Shown here: piece after piece, positions 13,390-22,372 of the stretch
How positions within the stretch are numbered: position 1 is the first letter of the stretch
Layout: every line of letters begins with the position of its first letter
Assembly (NCBI RefSeq): GCF_002563715.1
Contig: NZ_PDJJ01000001.1
Span: forward strand, 744,001-808,000
DNA length: 64,000 bases
Source of the DNA: Isoptericola jiangsuensis
GTDB lineage: Bacteria > Actinomycetota > Actinomycetes > Actinomycetales > Cellulomonadaceae
Reading direction: 5' to 3'
Program-made: the position numbers and the translations under genes
The notes under the pieces: model-generated
What the model was told of the DNA's origin: nothing
Databases searched by the model: none
Seen by the model: only the letters and a program-made list of their open reading frames with translations

Positions 13390-15657
13390 ATGACGGACTA
13401 CGGCCACGACCTGGCCTTCGGCACCTTCGTCACCCCCGGCAACCGCGACCCGCACCACGCGGTCCGGCTCGCCCAGGCGGCCGAACGCGCCGGGCTGGAC
13501 CTCGTGACGTTCCAGGACCACCCGTACAACCCCGGGTTCCTCGACACCTGGACCCTCATCTCCTACGTCGCCGCCGCCACCGAGCGCGTGCACCTCGCCG
13601 GCAACGTCCTCAACGTGCCGCTGCGCCAGCCCGCCGTCCTGGCCCGCTCCGTGGCCAGCCTCGACCTGCTCACCGGGGGCCGCATCGACGTCGGGCTCGG
13701 CGCCGGCGGGTTCTGGGACGCCATCACGTCGCTCGGGGCGGAGCGGCTCACCCCCGCCGAGTCGGTCACCGCGCTGTCCGAGGCGATCGAGATCCTGCGC
13801 GGCCTCTGGGACACCACCGAGCGGCGCGCCCTGCGCGTCGACGGGGAGCACCACCGTGTCACCGGGGCCAAGCGCGGACCCGCCCCCGCCCACGACGTGC
13901 CGATCTGGGTCGGCGCGTACAAGCCGCGCATGCTGCGGCTCGTCGGCACCCAGGCCGACGGCTGGCTGCCGTCGATGGGGTACCTGAAGGACGGGGACCT
14001 CGCCCGCGGCAATGCGATCATCGACGAGGCGGCCGAGCAGGCGGGCCGTCACCCCGCGCAGGTCCGCCGCCTGCTCAACCTCCAGGGCGCCGTCAGCGCC
14101 ACCAGCGACGGGTTCCTCCAGGGCCCCGTCGAGCAGTGGGTCGACGAGCTCGCCGCCCTCGCCCTCACCGACGGCATCGGCACGTTCGTGGTGTCCACCG
14201 ACGACCCCGCCCTCACCGCCGTGCTCGGCGAGGAGATCGCGCCCGCCGTGCGCGAGCTCGTCGCCGCCGAGCGCGCCGCCGCCGGCACCGCCCCCGCCGG
14301 CACCGCGCGCGGCCGTGCCGCCCTCGCGCTGCGCCGCGACGGCATCGACTACGCTACCGTCCCCGCCTCGCTGGCCGACCGCGCCGTCGAGCCCGGCGAC
14401 CGTGCTTACGCGGGCGTGCGCCACAACTACCTCCGCTCCGGCGCGCCCGGCCTCGTCCTGCGGCCCCGCACCACCGCCGAGGTCGCCGACGCCGTCCGCT
14501 GGGCCCGCACCCAGGACGTCCCCCTCGGCATCCGCTCCGGCGGCCACGGCATCTCCGGGCGCTCCACCAACGACGGCGGGATCGTCGTCGACCTCGGCGC
14601 GCTGGACACCATCGAGGTCGTCGACGAGGCCACCCGGCGCGTCCGCCTCGGCGCGGGCGCCACCTGGCAGCAGGTCGCCGAGGCCCTCGCCCCGCGCGGC
14701 TGGGCCGTCAGCTCCGGCGACTACGGCGGCGTCGGCGTCGGCGGGCTCGCCACCGCCGGCGGCATCGGGCTGCTGGGGCGCGCGTACGGGCTCACCATCG
14801 ACCACGTGGTGGCCGCCGAGGTCGTCACGTCCGACGGGAACGTCGTGCACACCTCCGCCGACCAGCACCCCGACCTCCTGTGGGGCCTGCGCGGCGCCGG
14901 CGGCAACCTCGGCGTCGTCACCTGGGTCGAGGTCGAGGCCATGGCGGCCACCCAGGTCGTGTACTCCCAGATGGCGCTCGACGCGACCGACACCGCCGGG
15001 CTCCTGCAGCGCTGGGGCGCCGCCGTCGAGTCCGCGCCGCGCGAGCTGACGAGCTTCCTCGTCCTGTCGCCCGCACGCCGCGGACAGGGGCCCGTCGCCC
15101 AGCTCATGACGGTCTGGGCGGGCGACGACACCGACGCCGCCGTCGCCCAGCTCGAACGGCTCGCCGACGCCGGCCCGCTGCTCGGCCACCAGGCCTACCT
15201 GCTGCCGTACTCCGGCGTCGTCCAGGCCGCCGAGAAGAACCACGCGGGCGGCGGCGACCCCGCCGTGCGCTCCGCCCTCGTCGAGCACCTCGACGAACCC
15301 GTCGCCCGCGCCTTCGAGCGCGTCGCCGCCTCCGGCCGCGCGACGTTCCTCCAGGTGCGTGCCACCGGCGGGGCCGCGCACGACGTCCCCGTCGACGCCA
15401 CCGCCTACGCGCACCGCCACCAGAACTTCCTGCTGTCCGCGATGTCGGGCTCGCAGGACGACCTCGACGCCCTCTGGGACGCCGAGGTGGGTCCGTACGC
15501 CGACGGCCTCTACCTGTCGTTCGAGACCGACACCCGACCCGAGCGCCTCACCGACGCGTTCCCGCCCGCCACGCTGGAACGGCTGCGCGCGGTCAAGGCC
15601 GAGTGGGACCCGGACAACGTGTTCCGCGCGAACTTCCCGGTGACGCCCGCCGTGTGA
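13390..15657 (+). CDS. Fused luciferase-like monooxygenase and FAD-binding (BBE-type) oxidoreductase
   Basis: One 755-residue frame joins two flavoenzymes. Residues 1 to about 300 are a luciferase-like (FMN/F420 TIM-barrel) monooxygenase (F-Q-D-H-P-Y, G-A-G-G-F-W-D, P-I-W-V-G-A-Y). Residues from about 335 on are a PCMH-type FAD oxidase. It has R-S-G-G-H-G, whose histidine (near 386) is the usual covalent FAD attachment, then G-V-G-V-G-G-L-A-T-A-G-G, and a berberine-bridge C-terminus (W-D-P-D-N-V-F-R). The second cysteinyl attachment of bicovalent enzymes is absent. The linker is alanine-rich (near 305-320). The frame is continuous with no internal start of note. Substrate unknown; MarR control suggests an aromatic or xenobiotic compound. 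Confidence 0.85.
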   Translation: MTDYGHDLAFGTFVTPGNRDPHHAVRLAQAAERAGLDLVTFQDHPYNPGFLDTWTLISYVAAATERVHLAGNVLNVPLRQPAVLARSVASLDLLTGGRIDVGLGAGGFWDAITSLGAERLTPAESVTALSEAIEILRGLWDTTERRALRVDGEHHRVTGAKRGPAPAHDVPIWVGAYKPRMLRLVGTQADGWLPSMGYLKDGDLARGNAIIDEAAEQAGRHPAQVRRLLNLQGAVSATSDGFLQGPVEQWVDELAALALTDGIGTFVVSTDDPALTAVLGEEIAPAVRELVAAERAAAGTAPAGTARGRAALALRRDGIDYATVPASLADRAVEPGDRAYAGVRHNYLRSGAPGLVLRPRTTAEVADAVRWARTQDVPLGIRSGGHGISGRSTNDGGIVVDLGALDTIEVVDEATRRVRLGAGATWQQVAEALAPRGWAVSSGDYGGVGVGGLATAGGIGLLGRAYGLTIDHVVAAEVVTSDGNVVHTSADQHPDLLWGLRGAGGNLGVVTWVEVEAMAATQVVYSQMALDATDTAGLLQRWGAAVESAPRELTSFLVLSPARRGQGPVAQLMTVWAGDDTDAAVAQLERLADAGPLLGHQAYLLPYSGVVQAAEKNHAGGGDPAVRSALVEHLDEPVARAFERVAASGRATFLQVRATGGAAHDVPVDATAYAHRHQNFLLSAMSGSQDDLDALWDAEVGPYADGLYLSFETDTRPERLTDAFPPATLERLRAVKAEWDPDNVFRANFPVTPAV

Positions 15658-15663
15658 CGCCCC

Positions 15664-15688
15664 GCCTCCGGTGGGCTCAGCCGGAGGG
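15664..15688. terminator. Small hairpin between convergent genes
   Basis: CCTCCGG and CCGGAGG flank a short loop just after the oxidoreductase stop and before the end of the convergent membrane-protein gene. Confidence 0.35.
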
Positions 15689-16027
15689 GTGGGCGAGGCC
15701 CGCGATGACGCCGAACGCGACGACGGCCAGTGCGGTGAGGCCGAGCAGGGCGCCCGCGATGCCGCGCTTCACACCGGGCCGCAGGTCGCGGTCGGCGACG
15801 TGGCAGCCGACGGACCCGAGGGTCACCGCGAGGAGGGCGAGCGGGGTCGACACCCAGTCGCCGACCACGGGGACGACGGCGCACACCACCGCGGCGACCC
15901 CCAGGGCGAGGGACCACTCGACCGAGCGGGGCGGGGTGCGGCGCACGCCCCCGTCGTCGTCGTGCACCTGCTGCTCCCGTGGGTCCCCGTGGTGGCCGGA
16001 TCGGTCGATCCGTGCCGGTGCGGCCAT
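15677..16027 (-). CDS. Small membrane protein, DUF4190-like
   Basis: Unrecognised 116-residue protein. A hydrophilic, histidine/aspartate-rich N-terminus (about 35 residues) precedes three hydrophobic segments (about 38-58, 61-80 and 90-112). This layout resembles small DUF4190-type membrane proteins. Divergent from the aldo-keto reductase gene and convergent with the fused oxidoreductase. Function unknown. Confidence 0.6.
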   Translation of the reverse strand: MAAPARIDRSGHHGDPREQQVHDDDGGVRRTPPRSVEWSLALGVAAVVCAVVPVVGDWVSTPLALLAVTLGSVGCHVADRDLRPGVKRGIAGALLGLTALAVVAFGVIAGLAHPSG

Positions 16028-16116
16028 TATGCCGACCGACCCGGTGCGGAACGACCGGGCGGCCGGCCGTCGGGATCTGCGGGCCGCGGCGGTGCGGCCC
16101 GTGCCAGGATGGCAGC

Positions 16117-17178
16117 ATGCCTCTCGCCCCGCGATACCTGGCCGACGACGCCCGCTACGACACGATGACGTACCGCCGCACCGGCCGGTCCGGTCTCGAC
16201 CTGCCCGCCCTGTCGCTGGGACTGTGGCACAACTTCGGGGACACCGACCCGGTGGCGAACCAGCGGGCGATCCTGCGCCGCGCGTTCGACCTGGGGATCA
16301 CGCACTTCGACCTGGCGAACAACTACGGCCCGCCGTACGGCTCGGCGGAGGCGAACTTCGGCCGCCACCTCGCCGCGGACCTGCGCCCCTACCGTGACGA
16401 GCTGGTCATCTCCACCAAGGCGGGCTACGACATGTGGCCCGGCCCGTACGGGGACCACGGCTCGCGCAAGTACCTGCTGTCCAGCCTCGACCAGTCCCTG
16501 ACCCGGATGGGCCTCGACTACGTGGACGTCTTCTACCACCACCGGCCGGACCCGGCGACGCCGCTGACCGAGACGATGGGCGCGCTGGCGCAGGCCGTGC
16601 GGCAGGGCAAGGCCCTGTACGTGGGGGTCTCCAACTACTCCCCGGCGCGCACCCGCGAGGCGGCGCGCATCCTCGACGACCTCGGCGTGCCGCTGCTGAT
16701 CCACCAGCCGAGCTACTCGATGTTCAACCGGCACGTCGAGAACCCGCACCACGAGGACCGCTACGACGGCCACCAGTCCGAGTCCCTGCTGGACGCCGTG
16801 GAGGACCTCGGCGTCGGGACCATCGTGTTCTCCCCGCTGCAGCAGGGTCTGCTCACCGGGCGGTACCTCGGCGGGTCCGCGCCCGCCGGGTCGCGGGCCG
16901 CACGCAGCGACTCCCCGTTCCTGTCCGGCGACGCGCTCAGCGAGGACTACCTGACGCGCGCCCGGGCGCTGAACGAGATCGCCGAGCAGCGCGGCCAGAC
17001 GCTCGCCCAGCTCGCGCTCGCCTGGGTGCTGCGCGACCCGCGCGTCACGTCCGCGCTCGTCGGGGCGTCGTCCGTCGGTCAGCTGGAGGACAACGTCGCG
17101 GCGCTCGCCGCCGGCCCGCTGAGCGAGGACGAGATCGCCGCCATCGAGCCGTACGCGGTCGACGGCACCGGCCGCTGA
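16117..17178 (+). CDS. Aldo/keto reductase (YghZ-like, L-glyceraldehyde 3-phosphate reductase type)
   Basis: NADPH-dependent TIM-barrel reductase of 353 residues. The tetrad is visible: Asp in F-D-L-A-N-N-Y-G, Tyr in the same segment, Lys in S-T-K-A-G-Y-D-M-W and His in F-Y-H-H-R-P-D. The P-G-P-Y-G-D-H-G-S-R-K-Y motif and late S-A-L-V-G-A-S-S are typical of the AKR14/YghZ group, which reduces methylglyoxal and L-glyceraldehyde 3-phosphate. ATG 16117 gives the family's normal N-terminus. Its stop overlaps the following kinase start (TGATG), forming a three-gene unit with two kinases. Confidence 0.88.
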   Translation: MPLAPRYLADDARYDTMTYRRTGRSGLDLPALSLGLWHNFGDTDPVANQRAILRRAFDLGITHFDLANNYGPPYGSAEANFGRHLAADLRPYRDELVISTKAGYDMWPGPYGDHGSRKYLLSSLDQSLTRMGLDYVDVFYHHRPDPATPLTETMGALAQAVRQGKALYVGVSNYSPARTREAARILDDLGVPLLIHQPSYSMFNRHVENPHHEDRYDGHQSESLLDAVEDLGVGTIVFSPLQQGLLTGRYLGGSAPAGSRAARSDSPFLSGDALSEDYLTRARALNEIAEQRGQTLAQLALAWVLRDPRVTSALVGASSVGQLEDNVAALAAGPLSEDEIAAIEPYAVDGTGR

Positions 17179-18134
17179 TGGCGACCTGCTGGTTCGTCGG
17201 GCTGACGACGCTCGACGTCGTCCACCGCGCCGCCGGGCGGCCGGGGGCGGACCAGAAGGTCACCGCGTCCCGGCAGGACGTCGCCGCGGGCGGCCCGGCG
17301 GCCAACGCCGCCGTGACCGCGGCGGCGCTCGGCGTCCGCGCCGTGCTCGTCACCGCGCTGGGGGACAGCCCGGTGGCCCGCGCCGCCCGTGCCGACCTGG
17401 AGGCCTGCGGCGTCGAGGTACACGACGTCGTCGAGCCCGGCACAAGGTTCCCGCTGGCCGTGTCCGCGGTGCTCGTCGACGACGCCACGGGGGAGCGGTC
17501 CGTCGTGTCCGCGGACGCGGCGCTCGCCGCGGCGCCCGCGCCGACGTTCCTCGACGACCTGCCCACGCCCGACGTCGTCCTGCTCGACGGCCACCACCCG
17601 GCCGTCGCGCGGGCGGTCGTGGCGCACCTCGCCGCGGTGACGCCCCGACCCCGCGTCGTCCTCGACGCCGGCCGCTGGCGTCCGCTGTTCGCCGACCTCC
17701 TGCCGCACGCCGACGTCGCCGCGCCCAGCGCCGACTTCACCGTGCCCGCCGAGGCGCTCGGCGGAGTCGCACCGACGGGCACCTCGGTCGGCGGCGGCGG
17801 GGCGACCGGGCCGGGACACCCGGACCCCACCGCGGCCGCCGTGCAGGCCCTCGGCGCGCGGGCCGTCGTCGTCACCCACGGCGGCGACCCCGTCACCTGG
17901 ACGGCCGCGGACGGCACGGACGGCACCGTGGACGTCCCCCGGGTCGCCGTGCGCGACACCCTCGGCGCGGGCGACGCGTTCCACGGCGCGCTCGCCGCGG
18001 CGCTCGCCGGCACCGGGCCGGGCGGCGTCCCGGGCGACGCCCTCCGGGCCGCCGTCACCGCCGCCGTGCGGGTGGCGAGCGCCCGCGTCACCCATGTGGG
18101 GCCCCGCTCCTGGTTGGCCGAGGTGTCGCCGTGA
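17178..18134 (+). CDS. PfkB-family carbohydrate kinase
   Basis: Ribokinase-like sugar or nucleoside kinase of 318 residues. N-terminal G-G-P-A-A-N-A-A (near 38-45) binds substrate. C-terminal D-T-L-G-A-G-D-A-F-H-G (near 265-275) carries the catalytic aspartate and anion hole. The start overlaps the reductase stop by 1 bp and the end overlaps the next kinase by 4 bp (GTGA). Substrate not determinable; a sulfofructose or ketohexokinase-type role would fit its neighbours but is speculative. Confidence 0.85.
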   Translation: MATCWFVGLTTLDVVHRAAGRPGADQKVTASRQDVAAGGPAANAAVTAAALGVRAVLVTALGDSPVARAARADLEACGVEVHDVVEPGTRFPLAVSAVLVDDATGERSVVSADAALAAAPAPTFLDDLPTPDVVLLDGHHPAVARAVVAHLAAVTPRPRVVLDAGRWRPLFADLLPHADVAAPSADFTVPAEALGGVAPTGTSVGGGGATGPGHPDPTAAAVQALGARAVVVTHGGDPVTWTAADGTDGTVDVPRVAVRDTLGAGDAFHGALAAALAGTGPGGVPGDALRAAVTAAVRVASARVTHVGPRSWLAEVSP

Positions 18135-18799
18135 CCACGACCGCCGAGCTGGTGGACCGGGCCCGGGCGCTCGCCGTGCCCGGCCGCCGGACGGTCCTGG
18201 GGATCACCGGCCCGCCGGGTGCGGGCAAGTCGACGCTCGCGGACGCGATCGTCGCCGCGCTGGGACCTGACCTCGCCGTCGGGGTGGGCATGGACGGTTT
18301 CCACCTGTCGCAGGCCGTGCTCACTGCGCACGGCAGCGCGGACCGCAAGGGCGCGATCGACACGTTCGACGACGTCGGGTACGCCGCGCTGATCGGCCGC
18401 CTCGCGGACGCCCGGCCCGGCGACCCGCCCGTGTACGCGCCGGTGTTCCGCCGCGACATCGAGGAGCCCGTCGCCGCCGGCGTCGAGGTGCCCGCCGACG
18501 TGCCGCTGGTCGTGACGGAGGGGAACTACCTCCTGGCCGACGTCGGCGCCTGGCCCGCGGCCCGCGCCCGCATGGCGGAGGTCTGGTATGTCGACGTGCC
18601 CGACGACCGCCGCCTCGCCCGGCTCGTGGACCGGCACCACGCGTTCGGCAAGGCCCGCGACGATGCCGAGCGGTGGGCGCACGGGTCCGACGAGGTCAAC
18701 GCGGCCGTCGTCCGTGCGACCCGGGACGCGGCCGACCTGGTCGTCCGCCTGACTGGCTCCGTGCCGGGCCTTCTCACGGATCAGGGCTGTGACGGCTGA
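18131..18799 (+). CDS. P-loop nucleoside/sugar kinase (FrcK/uridine kinase-like)
   Basis: A 222-residue kinase of the phosphoribulokinase/uridine kinase/PanK superfamily. Walker A is G-P-P-G-A-G-K-S-T (27-35), the substrate-loop motif is G-M-D-G-F-H-L-S (near 55-62), and E-G-N-Y-L-L follows (near 137-142). This set is that of the YggC/FrcK group often annotated as nucleoside/nucleotide kinase. GTG start overlaps the preceding stop (GTGA). Two kinases plus a reductase in one unit suggests a small sugar-use pathway. Confidence 0.8.
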   Translation: MTTTAELVDRARALAVPGRRTVLGITGPPGAGKSTLADAIVAALGPDLAVGVGMDGFHLSQAVLTAHGSADRKGAIDTFDDVGYAALIGRLADARPGDPPVYAPVFRRDIEEPVAAGVEVPADVPLVVTEGNYLLADVGAWPAARARMAEVWYVDVPDDRRLARLVDRHHAFGKARDDAERWAHGSDEVNAAVVRATRDAADLVVRLTGSVPGLLTDQGCDG

Positions 18800-18820
18800 G
18801 GAACGACGCGCCGGAAGGAG

Positions 18821-19011
18821 TCAGACGACCTCGATCGTGCAGCGGGCCCCGTTCGTCCCACCTCCACGCCCATGACGGCGTGATGCCGGTCGCCAAAGTC
18901 CCACTCCCGCGGCTCGTCGCTGAAGTGGTGGATGTCCCAGCAAGCGACGTCGTCGACGCGAAGGCCGACCAGTCCTTCGGTCTTCCGGTCGAAGTCGTCC
19001 CTCGCGCTCAC
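18821..19011 (-). pseudogene. Possible decayed gene fragment
   Basis: Minus strand from 19011 reads a protein-like stretch (M-S-A-R-D-D-F-D-R-K-T-E, then C-W-D-I-H-H-F and W-D-F-G-D-R-H-H-A-V-M-G-V-E). After that the natural continuation (G-T-N-G-A-R-C-T-I-E-V-V, stop at 18821) lies in another frame. This looks like a frameshifted remnant of an unknown gene. A 9-bp tandem repeat lies just upstream. Weak evidence. Confidence 0.25.
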
Positions 19012-19043
19012 GATGCGAACGATGCGAACGATGCGAACGATGC
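19012..19043. repeat. Short tandem repeat GATGCGAAC x3.5
   Basis: Three complete copies of GATGCGAAC (19012-19038) and a partial fourth, between the kinase and ATPase genes. Confidence 0.8.
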
Positions 19044-19075
19044 CTCATGCTGGCGCGCGAGTGGGGAGACACGCC

Positions 19076-20329
19076 CTAGGGCCCGAGCAGCGCCGCAGGG
19101 ATGACGGCGATCCCGTCCGGACGACGATAGGCGTGCGACCCTGTGGTGATCACGGCGGCGTCCGCCAGGTCGTCACCCAGCCTGTCCTGGAGCCAGCGCA
19201 GATGCTTGACGTCGCCGTCGGACACGGAGGCGGCGAGCTTGACCTCCAGCGCGACGACGCGTCCGTCGGGGCCCTCGACCACGAGGTCGACCTCGTGGTC
19301 TCCGTTCCGTGTGCGCAGGTGGTGGACGCGTGCCCGCGAGGCCTCCGCGTAGACGAGGACGCTGAGCGCGACCAGGTGCTCGAAGAACGGACCGAGCAGA
19401 CCGGCGTGCCGCCGACCGAGGAGCAACGAACGCTCGGTGGCGCCGCACAGTCGTGCGGCGAGCGCGGGATCGGCGAGCTGGTGCTTCGGTGCCGAGACGA
19501 GCCGGTCGAACACGTTGCGGCTGGGGCTCCAGGCGGGCAGCGGGTCGAGCAGCCAGAGGCCTTCGAGAGCGTCGCGGTAGGTGATCGTCGTCGTGACCGC
19601 AGGCTTGTTCGCCTGGCCCGGAGACGACGCGTCGAGGATCCGGTGGTAGCTCGTGGTGGTCGACGTCGCGGCGGCATAGGCGGTGAGCCAGGCCCGGAGC
19701 GTCTGCGGTTTGCGAACCGGGTAGCCCTGCTCGGGGAACTCGCGCTGGACGATGTTGTCCACGTAGGCGTCGAGGAGGTCGAGCCGGTCCTCGGGTTCTC
19801 TGCCACGGATGCCGGGAAGTCCTGAGGCGACGATCTCCCGCACATAGTCGGCCAGGCCGACATCGGTCGCGCCGCCGACGTCCGGGGCCTCCCCGTCGAG
19901 CAGGGCCGCCAGGCTGGTGGTCGGCGTCTCGACCCCACGTTCGGCGAGGCTCAGCGGACGCATGCGGAAAGGGACGATCCGTCCGGCACCGGAATGGACC
20001 GTCGCGCCGCGTGGTGCGGAGCTGCCCGCCAGGATGACCTGGCCGGGAGCGAGCCCGTCGTCGACCGCGGTGCGGACCCGGTCCCAGGACTCGGGCCATC
20101 GTTGCCACTCGTCGACGAGGACGGGGGCATCGGCGGTGCTGAGCACCGTCGGGTCGGCGGCGAACCGTTCACGGACGTCGGCGAACTGGAGCGGCAGCAC
20201 CGTGCGGGCGCGCCGCGTTGCCGTCGCGGTCTTCCCGACACCCTTCGGGCCCTGGAGCGCGATGGCGGCGAGCCGAGGCTGTCGGGCGTCGAGCCGGTCG
20301 TCGATGAGTCGGCGCGCATAGTCTGCCAC
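19076..20329 (-). CDS. AAA ATPase with DUF4143 (nuclease-like C-terminus)
   Basis: A 417-residue protein of the DUF4143 ATPase family. Walker A is G-P-K-G-V-G-K-T-A (26-34), Walker B is V-L-V-D-E-W (near 70-75), and a sensor is L-A-G-S-S-A (near 100). A helical middle follows. The C-terminus has D-H-E-V-D-L-V-V and A-L-E-V-K-L, the E-V-D ... E-x-K signature of a PD-(D/E)XK-like fold. Members are widespread single genes of uncertain role, sometimes on mobile DNA. Stands alone between the possible pseudogene and a 100-bp A/T-richer gap. Confidence 0.85.
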   Translation of the reverse strand: MADYARRLIDDRLDARQPRLAAIALQGPKGVGKTATATRRARTVLPLQFADVRERFAADPTVLSTADAPVLVDEWQRWPESWDRVRTAVDDGLAPGQVILAGSSAPRGATVHSGAGRIVPFRMRPLSLAERGVETPTTSLAALLDGEAPDVGGATDVGLADYVREIVASGLPGIRGREPEDRLDLLDAYVDNIVQREFPEQGYPVRKPQTLRAWLTAYAAATSTTTSYHRILDASSPGQANKPAVTTTITYRDALEGLWLLDPLPAWSPSRNVFDRLVSAPKHQLADPALAARLCGATERSLLLGRRHAGLLGPFFEHLVALSVLVYAEASRARVHHLRTRNGDHEVDLVVEGPDGRVVALEVKLAASVSDGDVKHLRWLQDRLGDDLADAAVITTGSHAYRRPDGIAVIPAALLGP

Positions 20330-20435
20330 CTGCCTAAACTAACATCAGCAGGTCTTCTGGACTAGCGTTAGCACGAACTGGACGCTCGTGACAGCAGGGT
20401 GACCGGCCACCGCCAGTGCACGACCGACTGACGGG

Positions 20436-20909
20436 TCAGAGGTCGCGGCGGATCTTCTCCACCAGCGGCTGGAGCCGGTAGGGGATGAGCTCGCCCATGG
20501 CCAGCGACGTCTCGGTGCGCTCCACGCCGTCGACGTGCAGGATCGCGGCGTCGATGCGGAACAGGTGGTCGGTGTCCCGGCAGACGACGTGCACGCGCAG
20601 GTCGGCGGCGCCGCTGTGACCGTACGCCTGGACGACCTCGGGTATCAGGGCGAGCTGCTCGACGATGCGGGCGAGGTCGCGCTGGCGCACGGTCACTTCG
20701 ACGAACGCGAGCAGGGGGTGCCCGAGCACGGCGGGGTCGATGCGGCGGTCGAAGGGGAGGAACGCCCCGGCGTCCTCGAGGCGGGCGAGGCGCGCGGCGA
20801 CGGTGTTGCGGGAGATGCGCAGCCGTTGCGCGAGCGCGACGGTGGTCGCGCGTGGGTCGCCGGCGAGCGCCCGCAGCAGGGCCAGGTCCACGGCGTCGAT
20901 GCTGTGCAC
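20436..20909 (-). CDS. bkdR: Lrp/AsnC-family regulator (BkdR-like)
   Basis: A 157-residue feast/famine regulator. Helix-turn-helix at about residues 20-45 (T-V-A-L-A-Q-R-L-R-I-S-R-N-T-V-A-A-R-L), then the RAM ligand-binding domain. Divergent from the branched-chain keto acid dehydrogenase operon, the position held by BkdR-type activators that sense branched-chain amino acids. On its strand the -10 box TAGGGT (20921-20916) lies 6 nt before the GTG, so the mRNA is probably leaderless. Confidence 0.8.
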   Translation of the reverse strand: MHSIDAVDLALLRALAGDPRATTVALAQRLRISRNTVAARLARLEDAGAFLPFDRRIDPAVLGHPLLAFVEVTVRQRDLARIVEQLALIPEVVQAYGHSGAADLRVHVVCRDTDHLFRIDAAILHVDGVERTETSLAMGELIPYRLQPLVEKIRRDL

Positions 20910-21094
20910 GGCTCCACCCTAGCCATCTTCACGAGGTCGTTCGCGTTGCGCAGTCCGCACTGTCGACGGGACGCGTGGTGAGCAGGGTGCACGGCGTGTC
21001 GGGGGTCGGTGGTGCGGGGTGTGTGACCGGCGTTACGTTCGCGGCATCGGCGCTCGACGAGGAGCGTCGACCTTGATGCGAGGTGAGGCCACCC

Positions 21095-22372
21095 ATGCCC
21101 AGCACCACGGATCCGAGGACGTTGCAGGACCTGTCACGAGCGGGCCGGCACGACGCCTCGGTGGACAGCGCCCACGGCGGCGCCCGGGACCGGACCTCGA
21201 CGGCGACGCCGTCGGGCGGCACGGCGCAGGTGATCGCGCCGGACGGTTCCCGGCACGCGCACCCGGAGCTCGACCCCTGGCTGGAGGACGTCGACGACGC
21301 CCTGCTGCGCCAGCTCTACACGGACATGGCGGTGGCCCGGCGGGTCGACGCCGAGTCGACGGCCCTGCAGCGGCAGGGGCAGATCGGCCTGTGGCCGCCG
21401 CTGCTGGGGCAGGAGGCGGCGCAGGTGGGGTCGGCGCACGCGCTGCGCGGCGACGACTTCGTGTTCTCGTCCTACCGGGAGCACGCGGTGGCGCTGGTGC
21501 GCGGCATCGCGCCGGCGGACCTGCTGCGGGTGTGGCGGGGCGTCGTGGGGTCCGGCTGGGACCCGTACGCGGCGCGGATGGCGCCGATGCAGGTCATCAT
21601 CGGCGCGCAGACGCTCCACGCGACGGGGTACGCCGTCGGGCTGCTGGTGGAGCGGGCGACGGGGCCCGGCGGCTCGCCCGCGTGGGGCGGCCCGCCGTCC
21701 GACGGCGTGGAGCGGACGTCGGCGGTGGTGTCGTACTTCGGTGACGGTGCGACCAGCCAGGGTGACGTGCACGAGGCGATGACGTTCGCGGCGACGTGGT
21801 CGGCACCGGTGGTGTTCTTCTGCCAGAACAACCAGTGGGCGATCTCGGAGCCGGTGGCGCTGCAGTCGAAGGTGCCGCTGGTGGAGCGGGCGCGCGGGTA
21901 CGGGATGCCGGGCGTGCGCGTGGACGGCAACGACGTCCTCGCGGTGCTGGCCGCGACGCGGCAGGCGCTGCACCGGGCCCGCACGGGCGGGGGCCCGACG
22001 CTGATCGAGGCGGTGACCTACCGCATGGGGCCGCACACCACGGCCGACGACCCGACCCGGTACCGCACGTCCGCGGACGTCGACGCGTGGCGGGCCCTGG
22101 ACCCGGTGGACCGGTTCGCCGCGCACCTGCGCGGGCTGGGCGTGCTGGACGACGCCGCGGAGCAGGCCGCGCAGGACACGTGCGACGCGGTCGCGGCGGC
22201 GCTGCGCTCCGGGATCTCGGGGACGCCGGACCCGTCGTGGGAGGCGGTGTTCGAGCACGTGTACGCGGAGCCGCACGCGACGGTGGCCGCCGAGCGCGAC
22301 GCGTACGCGCGCTACCTGGACGGGTTCGCCGACGGTGCTGACGGTGCGGAGCAGAGGGAGGGACGACGGTGA
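21095..22372 (+). CDS. bkdA: Branched-chain 2-oxo acid dehydrogenase E1 alpha
   Basis: Thiamine diphosphate-dependent decarboxylase subunit, 425 residues. The TPP motif runs from G-D-G-A-T-S-Q-G-D to C-Q-N-N-Q, and the early Y-R-E-H and G-Q-E-A-A motifs are typical. Its extended N-terminus (about 55 residues) is like actinobacterial BkdA. ATG 21095 is preferred since AGGTGAGG lies 6 nt upstream. First of eight consecutive plus-strand genes; its stop overlaps the E1 beta start (GTGA). A pyruvate substrate is possible on sequence alone; the leucine-pathway neighbours and the BkdR-like regulator favour branched-chain keto acids. Confidence 0.88.
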   Translation: MPSTTDPRTLQDLSRAGRHDASVDSAHGGARDRTSTATPSGGTAQVIAPDGSRHAHPELDPWLEDVDDALLRQLYTDMAVARRVDAESTALQRQGQIGLWPPLLGQEAAQVGSAHALRGDDFVFSSYREHAVALVRGIAPADLLRVWRGVVGSGWDPYAARMAPMQVIIGAQTLHATGYAVGLLVERATGPGGSPAWGGPPSDGVERTSAVVSYFGDGATSQGDVHEAMTFAATWSAPVVFFCQNNQWAISEPVALQSKVPLVERARGYGMPGVRVDGNDVLAVLAATRQALHRARTGGGPTLIEAVTYRMGPHTTADDPTRYRTSADVDAWRALDPVDRFAAHLRGLGVLDDAAEQAAQDTCDAVAAALRSGISGTPDPSWEAVFEHVYAEPHATVAAERDAYARYLDGFADGADGAEQREGRR

